Counted from the stretch's first letter, positions 1 to 9,281 are shown. The stretch is DNA of 64,000 bases from Gemmatimonadota bacterium (GCA_002727195.1 PBWH01000009.1:61442-125441), one strand, 5' to 3'. A program made the numbers and translations. Notes: generated by a model not told the origin, from the sequence alone.

Positions 1-26
1 TGACTTTGTGGTTCTGACGTTGCCTG

Positions 27-848
27 CTACGCTTCGCTCCAGAGGCTCTCGATAAACCGGACGTCGATACGGCACAGGTCGACGACTGTGTCTACATCCT
101 CACCGGAGTATTCACTGTGGAAACTGACGGGGCCGTCGAACCCGATCCGTTTAATCGTCGAAATGAGTTCAGGCCAGTCGCCGAATCCCGTTCCGAGTCT
201 GACCACACCCGTCTTGCGAGTGCCCTGATCCTTTCGGCCCTGGGGGCGATACTTGATCAGATCCTTGAAGGCGAACACCGAGACGTAATCTCTGACGATG
301 TCGATCGCCATCTCGATCGGTTCCCCGCAGAGCGAGAGATGTCCGGGATCGGTGAAGATGCCGACGTGTGCCGGATCGAACCCTTTGACGATGTTCATGG
401 CCGCACAAGAATTGAGACCCATGGATTTGCCCGAGTGGTTGTGGACGACCGTCTTGACACCGGTTTTCGCCGAAAGCTCCTCGAAGCCTTCCATATACCG
501 GCGGACTTCATCCAGGTGATCCCAGTAGTGTTTGGCCGCCTTCCAGTGCCAGTAGCCCAGCTTGATGTGCCCCACACCCGCTTCGCCGCAGGCGGCGTAG
601 TATTCTTCTGCGTATTCGATGTCCGGACGCGTGAAGTCGCCCGGAGCCGTCACGAGCGGAATGACAAGCCCTTCGTCGGCGAAGGCCTTTGCTGCCTCCG
701 GCAGAGCGGTCGAGATATTCTCGGGATTCACCGGGTATCCGGGACGTACGCACAGATCCGCCCCTTCTACCGTGGCTGCCTTGAGGCCGTTGATGATTCC
801 CTTAAGGTCAAGTCCCTCAAGGTGTTTCGTGAACATGATCTTCTTCAT
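27..848 (-). CDS. Sugar phosphate isomerase/epimerase (TIM barrel, AP-endonuclease-2 superfamily)
   Basis: 273 aa, the usual length of the xylose-isomerase-like TIM-barrel family. The strand order shows the typical metal-ligand pattern: a His-containing loop near residue 135 (VVHNHSGKS), an acidic/His stretch near 165 (GIFTDPGHLSL) and a C-terminal FHSEYSG Glu. These bind the divalent metal used for keto-aldose isomerisation or epimerisation. Start chosen at ATG 848, preceded by GGAGAC about 10 nt upstream. It is divergent from the radical SAM gene. The substrate cannot be read from the sequence; in this kind of genome such genes act on sugars or inositols beside Gfo/Idh/MocA oxidoreductases. 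Confidence 0.85.
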   Translation of the reverse strand: MKKIMFTKHLEGLDLKGIINGLKAATVEGADLCVRPGYPVNPENISTALPEAAKAFADEGLVIPLVTAPGDFTRPDIEYAEEYYAACGEAGVGHIKLGYWHWKAAKHYWDHLDEVRRYMEGFEELSAKTGVKTVVHNHSGKSMGLNSCAAMNIVKGFDPAHVGIFTDPGHLSLCGEPIEMAIDIVRDYVSVFAFKDLIKYRPQGRKDQGTRKTGVVRLGTGFGDWPELISTIKRIGFDGPVSFHSEYSGEDVDTVVDLCRIDVRFIESLWSEA

Positions 849-968
849 ATTGGCACGTCTCCATCATCAGGTTGCATCGTGCGAGTCTCGACAAGATTGA
901 CGGACCTAGTGGCTATGTCAAGGGCCCATAGGCTGGACAAATTCCTTTAACGGGTTAAGGGCAATCGT

Positions 969-974
969 TATATT
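969..974 (+). promoter_or_regulatory. Candidate -10 element TATATT in the 849-1042 divergent spacer
   Basis: The 194 bp between the divergent isomerase and radical SAM genes contains no ORF. TATATT at 969-974 lies 69 nt ahead of the radical SAM start. The same hexamer sits upstream of several other genes in this window (24502, 39899, and on the minus strand 45592). No convincing -35 box was seen, so this is a weak call. Confidence 0.25.
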
Positions 975-1042
975 TTCCGGACGCCGTAAAATCGTGCCGG
1001 CGGAATTCACGCCGAGATCCGCCCGCGAAAAGGGAGACCCCG

Positions 1043-2872
1043 ATGCCCAATGCTCTGCTCATAAGCCCTCAGAACCCGATCACCTTCTGGAGTTTCGACG
1101 AGGCTCTGAAGATGATCGGCAAGAAGAACGCCTTTCCTCCGCTTGGCCTGCTGACAATCGCGGGCATGATGCCCGATCGATACGACCTGCGTCTGATCGA
1201 CATGAATGTCAAAGACCTCAGGCCGCAGGATCTCGAGTGGGCGGACGTCGTGATCACGTCGTCCATGATCATCCACTGGTCCTCGCTCGAGGATGTGATA
1301 GCTCGCTGTAATGAGGCCGCGGTCCCCGTTCTGAACGGTGGGCCATTGCCCACGCAGTATCACGAGGAAATCGACGGTGAGGCGGTCTTCTACTTGGGCG
1401 AGGGTGAAAACGGGTTCATCGATCTCGTCGACGAGATGGCCGCGAACCCGGGGGGCGCTGAGCGGATGACGATTGATCGGCGCGGTGAGTTCAGGGATCT
1501 TGTAAACACCCCGCTGCCGCGCTGGGACCTGATCGACTTCCGCGACTACAGCAACATGGTTGTGCAGACCACCCGGGGCTGTCCCGAGAGTTGTACTTTC
1601 TGCAACATCCCCTCCCTATACGGCAAAAAGACACGCATCAAGGCCAAGAGCCGTATTGTGCAGGAACTCGACGCCCTTTACGATGCGGGCTGGCGTGGGG
1701 CGATTATGGCCGTCGACGATAATTTTGTCGGGAATGCCGACGCGATCCGCGAGTCGCTGGAATCCGACGTGATTCCTTGGCAGGCCGAGCGAGGTTACCC
1801 GTTTCAGTTCCACACCCAAGCGAGCATCCGGGTTAGCGACGACGAGTTACTGCTCGAGGCGATGTGGAAAGCGGGGTTCGACAAGGTGTTTGCGGGGATC
1901 GAGTCGCCGGTGGAGGAGAGCCTCAAGTTTATGGGCGCTCGCAAAAACCTTCAGGGGGACACACCTCTGCTGGACAAGGTGAAGAAGCTTCAGACCTTTG
2001 GTTTTGAGGTGCAGGCCGGTTTCATTATGGGGTTGGATACCGATCCGGCCGATATCCACGAACGGATGATCGCGTTCATCAGGGAAGCGGGGATTCCCGT
2101 GGCCATGGTCGGTATTCTCGGAGTGCTGAGGGATACCCCGGACTACAAGCGATTCAAGCGGGCAGGACGTCTGATCGAAGGGGCGAAGTACTCCGGAGAT
2201 TCCGGTGTCTTCAGCCGTCAGCTCAGCTACGTGCCCAAGATCGATGCGGAGCTGTTGATCAACATGCATCGCTATACGGTGGAGACGCTGAACAGCCCGG
2301 AAATTTTCTTCGAACGATGCACCACCCTTTTCGAGCACCACAAACGTAGGCCTCTAGGGAGCGTTCCGATCAGATGGCCGGAGATCAGGGCAACGCTCCT
2401 TTCTATCTGGAAGCAGGGGATCGTCGGATCGTATCGGTCGATCTACTGGAAGTTCCTGATCGACACGGCTTCAGTACATCCCGAACACCTGCCAGACGCG
2501 GTTCGTCTGGCCGTCCAGGGTCATCACCTCATCACGACTACGCAACAGGCCCTCCACGTGGATGACGTAAAGAACTTCTTCGAGATCGCGACGGCGGAGC
2601 TCGAAAAATTCGCGGATGGATCACGTGAAGCCCTCCACCAGGCTGAGGAGTATGCGTCGGGGCTGATGCGAGCGATTCAGCATCACTTCGATCAGGGGAC
2701 AGGCGAGGTCAGGGCACTGCGCGCCAATGCGGACATTCTGCTCAAAGCGGCGAACGTATATTGCGACGCGGTCAAGAATGAGTTTCAGCATCAGGTGAGT
2801 GAGCCCCTGGAGAAATTCCAGGAAGAGGTCGAGCGAATTGTAAAGGGCGCGGCCGCTCAGCAGACCAGCTAG
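1043..2872 (+). CDS. B12-binding-domain radical SAM protein with C-terminal helical extension
   Basis: 609 aa. Residues 1-140 resemble a cobalamin-binding Rossmann domain (PPLGLLTIAGMM near 32, then LNGGPLPT and FYLGEGE), without the DxHxxG motif of base-off B12 binders. The radical SAM cluster motif CxxxCxxC is at about 180-187 (RGCPESCTFCN). The middle resembles the DUF4070-type domain of this family. The last ~110 residues are charged and heptad-like, probably coiled coil, which is unusual for the family. The start ATG has GGGAGA 8 nt upstream. Such enzymes do methyl transfers or C-C chemistry on lipids, cofactors or peptides. No substrate is evident and no partner gene adjoins it. Confidence 0.88.
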   Translation: MPNALLISPQNPITFWSFDEALKMIGKKNAFPPLGLLTIAGMMPDRYDLRLIDMNVKDLRPQDLEWADVVITSSMIIHWSSLEDVIARCNEAAVPVLNGGPLPTQYHEEIDGEAVFYLGEGENGFIDLVDEMAANPGGAERMTIDRRGEFRDLVNTPLPRWDLIDFRDYSNMVVQTTRGCPESCTFCNIPSLYGKKTRIKAKSRIVQELDALYDAGWRGAIMAVDDNFVGNADAIRESLESDVIPWQAERGYPFQFHTQASIRVSDDELLLEAMWKAGFDKVFAGIESPVEESLKFMGARKNLQGDTPLLDKVKKLQTFGFEVQAGFIMGLDTDPADIHERMIAFIREAGIPVAMVGILGVLRDTPDYKRFKRAGRLIEGAKYSGDSGVFSRQLSYVPKIDAELLINMHRYTVETLNSPEIFFERCTTLFEHHKRRPLGSVPIRWPEIRATLLSIWKQGIVGSYRSIYWKFLIDTASVHPEHLPDAVRLAVQGHHLITTTQQALHVDDVKNFFEIATAELEKFADGSREALHQAEEYASGLMRAIQHHFDQGTGEVRALRANADILLKAANVYCDAVKNEFQHQVSEPLEKFQEEVERIVKGAAAQQTS

Positions 2873-2890
2873 TCCTGGTCCAGGCAACGG

Positions 2891-2937
2891 AAACGAGAAC
2901 GTCCCCGTGTCAGTGTGACGCGGGGACGTTCTCGTTT
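2891..2937 (+). terminator. 17-bp perfect hairpin after the radical SAM gene
   Basis: Arms 2891-2907 and 2921-2937 are perfectly complementary over 17 bp with a 13-nt loop, 18 nt after the stop codon. There is no long U-tract, though the right arm ends in CGTTT. It may be a terminator or a member of the GTCCCC/GGGGAC palindromes also seen at 53558. Confidence 0.6.
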
Positions 2938-2954
2938 AGGGACTGTGCCGGAAG

Positions 2955-3180
2955 CGTCCTAGAGTTTCCACAGCGATCCACGTCTCGCTGATAGTCGTTC
3001 ACTTTACCGGACACGAAGTCAGCCGCTTTGACGACCTGTCCGGATTTCCCGGATTCGTAAACCAGCTTCGCTGACTGCCTTGCTCTTGAGGCCTTCGGTC
3101 GCGTCGATCTCGACCGGCCGCGCTTTGGCCAACGCATCGACGAAATCCCACAGTTCAATCTGGCATGGTTTTTCCTCGAT
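2955..3180 (-). pseudogene. C-terminal remnant of a Gfo/Idh/MocA oxidoreductase
   Basis: The minus strand reads LWDFVDALAKARPVEIDATE then GLKSKA in one frame (about 3165-3070). It continues in another frame as SGQVVKAADFVSGKVNDYQR (about 3060-2975). Together these match the C-terminal end of Gfo/Idh/MocA dehydrogenases (a DFVDAL-x-x-x-RPVEID element followed by a VLSG-x-x-x-DYQ tail). The N-terminal three quarters are absent and the two parts are frameshifted, so this is a fragment. It fills the otherwise empty 2873-3268 spacer, together with the hairpin at 2891. It would once have paired with the isomerase at 3269. Confidence 0.6.
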
Positions 3181-3268
3181 AGGGGTGTCAGGAATTGGCG
3201 ACCGCCTTGACACGACTTGCCCATCCGATACCTTACACGCCACACTTTTAGAGCTACAGGAGGTCCGA

Positions 3269-4114
3269 ATGGAGCTTGCCTACTTCGCGGACGAAGTGAG
3301 CAAAGAGGATTTTGACGAGGCGGTACGGCTCGGCGTCGAAGCCGGCGCAACCGGTATTGAGCTTCGCGGAGGGATTTGGGGCAAACGCGTCCAGGAGATC
3401 GAGGACGACGAGGTCAAGCGTGTCCAGGATGTGTTGGCCAAGTATGACGTGCGCGTTTACTCCTTGGGGTCTCCCGTTGGAAAATGTCACGCCGATGACC
3501 AGGCCGAACAGGATGAGCATCACCGCATGTTCGACAGGATGATCGAGCTGGCGAACGCTTTTGGCACCACCATCATCCGCGGTTTTGCGCTCTGGAATCC
3601 CCGGATCAAGGTGGAGGGGCTGGAGGGAAGGGCCCGGAGCACAGAGCGACCGGATCTCGATGCACATCTGGACACGATCGTGTCGTTCCTTGGCCCAATC
3701 GTCAGCAAGGCGAGCGACGCCGGTGTGACGCTCTCACTCGAGAACGAGGGAGCGACCATCGGAGGGACGTGCGCAGAGGCGAGACGGATCGCAGATGCAC
3801 TGGATGAAGCGACTGGCAAGCCCGATGGCTTCACGTTCTGTTGGGACGTCGTGAACGGCGTTCATTGCGGGGAGCAATACGGTCCGGAGGCTTATGCCCA
3901 CCTCAAGGGGCGTGTGACGCACCTCCACGTCAAGCCGAATGCCGTCAAGGAGATCTTCCCGATCCTCGGGACCGAGGATGCGTCCTATGACGATCTGATT
4001 CGGACCCTCCAGGCTGACGGATATATCGGTGTCGCGAGTGTAGAACACTGGGGATCGCCTGAACTGATGCTGAAGGGTGTCCGCCAGTTGAGAGTGGTTC
4101 TCGACGGGCTATAA
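3269..4114 (+). CDS. Sugar phosphate isomerase/epimerase
   Basis: 281 aa TIM-barrel isomerase of the AP-endonuclease-2 superfamily. The start is ATG 3269, because a strong AGGAGG (3258-3263) precedes it; an in-frame upstream extension to 3080 lacks family similarity and overlaps the oxidoreductase remnant. Expected metal-site elements are visible: SLENEG near 160, CWDVVNGVHCG near 192, THLHVKP near 216 and SVEHWG near 264. The clear Glu/Asp/His/Glu ligand order supports an active enzyme. The substrate is unknown. Confidence 0.87.
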   Translation: MELAYFADEVSKEDFDEAVRLGVEAGATGIELRGGIWGKRVQEIEDDEVKRVQDVLAKYDVRVYSLGSPVGKCHADDQAEQDEHHRMFDRMIELANAFGTTIIRGFALWNPRIKVEGLEGRARSTERPDLDAHLDTIVSFLGPIVSKASDAGVTLSLENEGATIGGTCAEARRIADALDEATGKPDGFTFCWDVVNGVHCGEQYGPEAYAHLKGRVTHLHVKPNAVKEIFPILGTEDASYDDLIRTLQADGYIGVASVEHWGSPELMLKGVRQLRVVLDGL

Positions 4115-4164
4115 ATAGAAGAGATGACTGTCCACCCTCAGGAGGGGTCGGATAGGAGCGATGT

Positions 4165-5077
4165 ATGAAGCTGAACGCTGAACCAAGAATCGCCTATTTC
4201 TAGATGGAGATCGGGCTGTCTCCGGACTTGCCGACCTACAGCGGGGGACTGGGTGTGCTGGCTGGAGACACGATCAAGTCTGCCTCCGACTTGAAGCTTC
4301 CGATGGTGGCTGTGACACTGATCCACTAGAAAGGCTACTTCAACCAGTCGATCGACGCCAAAGGTTGGCAGGTTGAGGAAGATGTCAATTGGTGTCCCCG
4401 TTATCAGATGGATCTGCTCGGGCCGAAGGTCGAGGTGTAAATCGAAGGGTGACGCGTGGACGTGCAGGCGTGGCGGCACGATGTGCTAAGCCCGACCGGC
4501 GGTGTGCGGATTCTGGATGCGCTCGACGTAGATGTGAAGAAGTATCACCTGAACGAGGGGCACGCCAGCCTTCTGACGATCGAGCTTCTGCGCAAGAGCA
4601 AGCGCTACCTCGAGAAGGTCTGGGACGAGAGGCTTCAGTGGGACGATGAGTTCGTACGCGAGCGCTGTGTGTTCACCACGCACACACTGGTGGCGGCTGG
4701 ACACGACAAGTTCGGATACGACGTCGTGGAGCAGGTCCTCGGAGACACGGTCGATATGCAGCTTCTCAAGGAGCTGGCGGGTGAGGATGGTCTCAACATG
4801 ACGGTCCTGGCGCTGAACCTGAGCCGCTACGTGAATGGCGTTGCCAAGAAGCACGGCGCAGTGTCCCAGAATATGTTCTAGGGATACGCCATCCACGCGA
4901 TCGCGAATGGAATCCACTCCTACACGTGGACGGCTGAGCCGTTCAAGGCCCTGTTTGAACGGTATATCCCGGGCTGGGCGAACGAGCCCGAGTTGTTTGT
5001 GGCGAGTCGACCACGTTCCCGATAACGAGGTCTGGGAGATCCACCAGACCTGCAAGCGTCAACTTATCGACTTATGA
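4165..5077 (+). pseudogene. glgP: Broken alpha-glucan (glycogen/starch) phosphorylase
   Basis: Reading from ATG 4165 gives the N-terminal hallmark of bacterial alpha-glucan phosphorylases (AYF-stop-MEIGL, then [24 protein letters not shown] and MDLLGPKVEV). It is interrupted by TAG 4201, TAG 4327, TAA 4438 and TGA 4450. A deletion near 4485 joins the early barrel to the NEGHASLL region. TAG 4879 and a frameshift near 5000 follow, before VDHVPDNEVWEIHQ. The fragment stops after ~300 codons; the enzyme is normally 550-850 aa and the C-terminal PLP-lysine half is absent. The longest open stretch (4456-4881) should not be annotated as a gene. Mixed stop types and deletions show decay rather than recoding. 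Confidence 0.88.
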
Positions 5078-5270
5078 CGATCGGTAAGAATGCGTATTAC
5101 TTCAATACGCACAGGATGATACGTCGATACGTCACTGAAGCATATCTTCGCTGATCTGTGCTGATTCACCCTTTACATTTGGTTGAAATCTGCGGTGGAA
5201 GAGGAACAGGAAGGTGACGATTCTTTCCTGGCGGCTCTAATGAGCTATCCCATCAAATAATCTGGAAGTG

Positions 5271-5307
5271 GAAAGAGGCCGACTGCAGAATGCAGTCGGC
5301 CTCTTTT
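5271..5307 (+). terminator. Strong rho-independent terminator
   Basis: Arms 5271-5287 and 5291-5307 pair over GAGGCCGACTGCA/TGCAGTCGGCCTC plus flanking A/T, with a 3-nt loop and a run of six T on the + strand. It lies between the convergent phosphorylase and M48 protease pseudogenes and is itself intact. Confidence 0.85.
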
Positions 5308-5310
5308 TTC

Positions 5311-6227
5311 TTAAACGACGCGGAGAGTTTGCGCAGCAAACTCGCGAGCAACGCGTAAGCGTTTCCCGGATCGATAACCACCCACCCGCATCGGAACCAA
5401 CCTCCCCTCAAGCGAAAGCAAGTCCCGAATGCGCTCCTCTGTCGGCGGATGTGATCGGAGCCACGACGACTCTGCCGTATTCCCCGTCGCATAAATGAAG
5501 CGGAATCGGCGATAGACCCCGGCCATATACCGGTTGTATCGCTCCAGTTTCGTAAGGGCTGACGCCAGTGATCGTGGATCACCGGTGAGCACAGCTGCGT
5601 CCTGATCCGCCATCCGCTCCCGAGTTCTCATCAGGCCGGCACGAAGAACCTGGGCGGCATAGGGTGCAGCCACGACGACGAGAGCTGTGCTGATCAAGTC
5701 CGGCTTCATATATCCGCCGAGCGCGAGCAACAGCAACAGGAAGCCGAACAGTCCCGAAATGGTCGAGATGCTCTGAACGAACAGGCCGTCGGAAACACTT
5801 ACCAGGCTGTCTCTGTTCTTGAGGTGTGCGACCTCGTGAGCCACGACACCTTTGACCTCCTCGAGGTCGAGAATCTATGTTAGTCCTGTACTGACGGCGA
5901 TAAACCCTTCCTCGCGGCTCGCGGACATGGCGAATGCGTTCGGGACATCCGACGGATAGATGGCAAGAGTCGGTCTGTCGATCCCCGATCGCTCGGCCAG
6001 TTTTGCGACGAAGTCGTGCAGATAGGGCGACTCGCGATACTGAAGCGGTCTGGCTTTGTGCAGCCTGAGGATCATTCGTGCAGTCGGATCCCCGGGATCC
6101 TAGATGGCATCACTAGGCCCAAGCCGAGGATGATAGTGGCGAAGGTGGTGACGAGAACGGCGTATCCGATCAGGGCGAATACCCAGAAAAGGGCAGCGAT
6201 GATCAGTGCAGATTGAATGCGGTACAT
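5311..6227 (-). pseudogene. htpX: Broken M48-family zinc metalloprotease (HtpX-like)
   Basis: The minus strand encodes an HtpX-like membrane protease in three pieces. An N-terminal hydrophobic segment begins at ATG 6227. A frameshift near 6080-6110 (with stops in both frames) leads to the piece with HKARPLQYRESPYL and VPNAFAMSA (6075-5878). TAG at 5875-5877 then interrupts the ISTGL-LDLEEV junction. The downstream piece has the zinc motif HEVAH (in VVAHEVAHLKNRDS), the ERMADQDAA Glu ligand and two membrane segments. All catalytic residues survive, so inactivation looks recent. The 154-bp gap to the antiporter stop holds nothing I recognise. Confidence 0.83.
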
Positions 6228-6381
6228 AGCGTTTTCTCTATTGAGGTTGAGATGGCCTGACTGGATGTAATGCGTGTACCTTATGGGTGAGTGGCCATGA
6301 GCTTTTTATTAACAGATATATATGAGGATCGTCGTCATGCAGTTGGTGGTGCCGCATCGACGGGTTGGTGGGGGCGGACTA

Positions 6382-8067
6382 TCAGGATGGCAGTGCGTCG
6401 GTGGGCTTCCCAATGACCAAAAGGATCGTCAGGATCACAACGACGCCGATCCCGAGGCCAACGATCGATGGGTATGCGGCAGCGGTGCCCAGGTAGCCAC
6501 AGACAGCGGCGACGCCCATCGTCGTGAGGGCATAGGGGACCTGGGTTTTGACGTGGTCGAGATGATCGCACGATGAAGCGATGCTGGACATAACAGTTGT
6601 GTCGCTGATCGGAGAACAGTGGTCGCCGAAGATGGCACCGTCCAGAACCGCCGCCGCGGCCAGAATCGTGAGAGCCATGTCCCCGAGGTTGTGAGCAAGC
6701 GGAACGACTGTCGGAATCAGGATGGCCATGGTCGTCCATGAGGTGCCGATCGAAAAGGCTACAACGGATGCGAGCAGGAAGATCAGCAGTGGAAGCAGAA
6801 CCGGCGATATGACGGGGCTGAGCAGGTGAGTGAGGTAGTCACCCGTCCCGACGTCGTCACAAACCGCCTTGATCGCCCACGCGAGAATCAGGATTGCGAA
6901 CGCGTACCACACCCCCCAGGCACCGCGAAAGAACGTGCTGATGGCCAGCGGCAGGGAGATTGGTCGATCCGGAGATCCGTCCGCGCATCTCGTGAGGGCG
7001 AGAACAAAGGCCAGGAGCGCGCCGAGGATGGATGCTCGGAACAGGACGCCGGCAGAGTCCGCATTCTTGAAAGCGTCGGTCCAGTAGGCGCTGGTCAGGT
7101 AGCCCTCCGACGCGGCAGATACGACCTCTGCGTTTGCGCGTGTATCCCATCCGATCCCGAAGATGACGGCGGCGATGACGGCCATGACGGGCATTGCGGC
7201 GACCCACCACCTGGGGTTGATGGATTCGATGGTCTCGACGTCGGCGTATTGCCCCGTCATTGGTCGCGCGCCTTCTGCCAGAACCTGACCCGTTTGCTGT
7301 GCCCGACGTTCCGCCCTGAGCATCGGGCCAAAGTCGCGGCCTAACAGCGTGGACGAAACGACGAAGACCAGCGTCAGGATGCAGTAGAACCTGCTGGGGA
7401 GCGCTGCAAAGAATAGCTGATAGCCTGAGTAGCCCGTGCCGAGATCCTTCATCAGGTCTTCGAACAAACCGACCTCATACCCGATCCACGTACTGATGAT
7501 GGCAAGACCCGCGATCGGCGCAGCGGTGGAGTCGACGAGATAGGCCAACTTCTCACGTGATACGCGAAACCGGTCCGTGATCGGGCGCATGGTCGACCCG
7601 ACGACGATGGTGTTCGTGTAGTCGTCGAAGAAGATCGCAAGGCCCATCAGGAAGCTGGCCAATCGACAGGAGCGAGCGCCGGCAGCGCCCTGCGAGAGAA
7701 GGAGCGCGATGCCCCGGTTGCCGCCTGCCAAAGAGGTTACGCGAACCATCCCGATCAGGCAGGCAGTGAAGGCGAGGATGTGGCCCGAGAAAGAGTTGAA
7801 GACGGGCTCGTAGAGATAGGTGATCGCGATCTTATGGATTGCGACACCCGCGACGGCGTCTGATGCCAGGACTCCGCCGGAGATCACAGCGAGGCTCAGG
7901 CCCAGGATCAGGCGCCGAGTCAGGATTCCGACGGATATGGCGAGGATCGGTGGGAACAGACTCCACGAGGAAGCGTCGCCTGCCCGGGGCAAGAGTGCAC
8001 AGAAGCCTAAGGCGAATGCGAACGCCAGGATTGGTCTCATCCAGACGGGTCCGAACAGGTTCTTCAC
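6382..8067 (-). CDS. NhaC-family Na+/H+ antiporter
   Basis: 561 aa polytopic inner-membrane protein with about 12 hydrophobic segments. Family signatures are visible: FFDDYTNTIVVGSTMRPITD near 175 and the second-half GDHCSPISDTTVMSS near 490, with FSIGTSWTTMAILIP near 450. These are typical of NhaC-type antiporters that exchange Na+ (or an organic cation/malate) for protons. The ATG start at 8067 opens onto a 102-bp divergent spacer shared with the K+ channel gene, so the two cation transporters may be co-controlled. Length is slightly above the family average because of a hydrophilic loop at about 265-345. Confidence 0.9.
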   Translation of the reverse strand: MKNLFGPVWMRPILAFAFALGFCALLPRAGDASSWSLFPPILAISVGILTRRLILGLSLAVISGGVLASDAVAGVAIHKIAITYLYEPVFNSFSGHILAFTACLIGMVRVTSLAGGNRGIALLLSQGAAGARSCRLASFLMGLAIFFDDYTNTIVVGSTMRPITDRFRVSREKLAYLVDSTAAPIAGLAIISTWIGYEVGLFEDLMKDLGTGYSGYQLFFAALPSRFYCILTLVFVVSSTLLGRDFGPMLRAERRAQQTGQVLAEGARPMTGQYADVETIESINPRWWVAAMPVMAVIAAVIFGIGWDTRANAEVVSAASEGYLTSAYWTDAFKNADSAGVLFRASILGALLAFVLALTRCADGSPDRPISLPLAISTFFRGAWGVWYAFAILILAWAIKAVCDDVGTGDYLTHLLSPVISPVLLPLLIFLLASVVAFSIGTSWTTMAILIPTVVPLAHNLGDMALTILAAAAVLDGAIFGDHCSPISDTTVMSSIASSCDHLDHVKTQVPYALTTMGVAAVCGYLGTAAAYPSIVGLGIGVVVILTILLVIGKPTDALPS

Positions 8068-8169
8068 GCGGATACGCTTTGAGGATCGTGGTGCATGGCG
8101 AGCGCAGTATACTTTGACTCATGTGACCCGTCAACGTAGCTTCTTCCGTCCTGCAGCCCCGGAATACGC

Positions 8170-9264
8170 GTGAAAATTAAACACCGCACATACGAGATCA
8201 TGGAGCGCGCCGAGCACGGCGATCGCACCAGTCGTGCCTTCGATGCGTTCATCGTCTCGCTGATCGGGCTGAACGTCGTGATGGTGATCGTCGAGACGGT
8301 CGACATCATCGCGCAAACGTTTGGCACGTTCCTCCAGTTGTTCGAGGTGTTCTCGGTCATCGTCTTCTCGATCGAGTATGTCCTCCGGCTCTGGTCCTGT
8401 ACATCAGAACCAAGGTATCGTTCCGCAGTCAGCGGTCGTCTGAAGTTCGCCCTGAGTGGTTTTGCCCTGGTCGACCTGCTGGCAATTGCTCCGTTTTACC
8501 TTCAGCTGTTCCTGAATCTGGATCCGACCTTGGTGGGCGCGGTCCGGCTGTTCCGGCTTTTCCGCCTGTTCAAGATGGGACGCTACATCCGGTCGATCCG
8601 AATCCTGGGGGCGGTGATTCGCGAGAAGCGATCGGAGATGTATCTCGTGGTGACGGTGTTGACGATCGTGCTCGTGATGATCTCGAGTCTTATGTACTAC
8701 GTGGAACACGAAGCACAGCCGGAAGCTTTCTCCAGCATTCCGGCTGCGATGTGGTGGGGGATGGTTACGCTGACGACGATCGGCTATGGCGACGTTTTTC
8801 CAGTGACGACGCTAGGCAAGTTCTTCGGTATCCTGATCGCCATGCTGGGGATCGGTATGTTCGCGTTGCCGGCCGGTATCCTGAGTTCGGGGTTCATAGA
8901 AGCCATTGCACGTGACAGCGATGCGCCGGTAGAGGCGAGTGAAGCGACCGTAGGCCGTTTTGTGGAGGCGATCAATCGACACAACACGAACGACACGATT
9001 GGAATGATGTGGGGTACACCGTCCGTCTCGGATCCCACGTCGGGCGAGATTGTCGGGATGGAGGCCTGCAGTAGCTACTGGACTGCGCATCTGTCAGGTG
9101 AGTCTTCCTACGCCATCCAGATCGGAACCATCGCCTCGAGGGAGGAGCGAGTCTTACTGACGGGAACGCTCATTGACTCGGATGGGGAGCCTCGGCCCGC
9201 AGCCTGGGAGGCCCGAATCGAAAATCGACTGATTGCCGAATGGACGGCGTATCATCACACCTAG
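8170..9264 (+). CDS. Voltage-gated K+ channel with C-terminal NTF2/SnoaL-like domain
   Basis: 364 aa. S1-S4 occupy about residues 24-150, with an Arg-rich S4 (RLFRLFRLFKMGRYIRSIRI, about 126-145). The pore loop carries the potassium filter TTIGYGD at 202-208, followed by S6 to about 245. Residues 258-364 form an extra domain that reads like a SnoaL/NTF2-like fold (VGRFVEAINRHNTNDTIGMM, VGMEACSSYW, LLTGTLIDSDG). Prokaryotic Kv channels normally end after S6 or carry RCK or cNMP domains. Start is GTG 8170. It is divergent from the antiporter and followed 17 bp later by an isomerase. Confidence 0.88.
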   Translation: MKIKHRTYEIMERAEHGDRTSRAFDAFIVSLIGLNVVMVIVETVDIIAQTFGTFLQLFEVFSVIVFSIEYVLRLWSCTSEPRYRSAVSGRLKFALSGFALVDLLAIAPFYLQLFLNLDPTLVGAVRLFRLFRLFKMGRYIRSIRILGAVIREKRSEMYLVVTVLTIVLVMISSLMYYVEHEAQPEAFSSIPAAMWWGMVTLTTIGYGDVFPVTTLGKFFGILIAMLGIGMFALPAGILSSGFIEAIARDSDAPVEASEATVGRFVEAINRHNTNDTIGMMWGTPSVSDPTSGEIVGMEACSSYWTAHLSGESSYAIQIGTIASREERVLLTGTLIDSDGEPRPAAWEARIENRLIAEWTAYHHT

Positions 9265-9281
9265 ATTTCAGGAGAAGTACA

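Noticed and set aside
117-950. 277-aa plus-strand ORF antisense to the first isomerase
   Set aside because: Arg/Asp-rich shadow frame with no family motif; the minus strand encodes a clear TIM-barrel isomerase with a ribosome-binding site.
4165-5077. Stop codons in the phosphorylase read as recoding (pyrrolysine or selenocysteine)
   Set aside because: TAG, TAA and TGA all occur, with a deletion and a frameshift; no hairpin follows the TGA. Decay explains it better. Intact genes also use TAG as their stop (for example the isomerase at 27).
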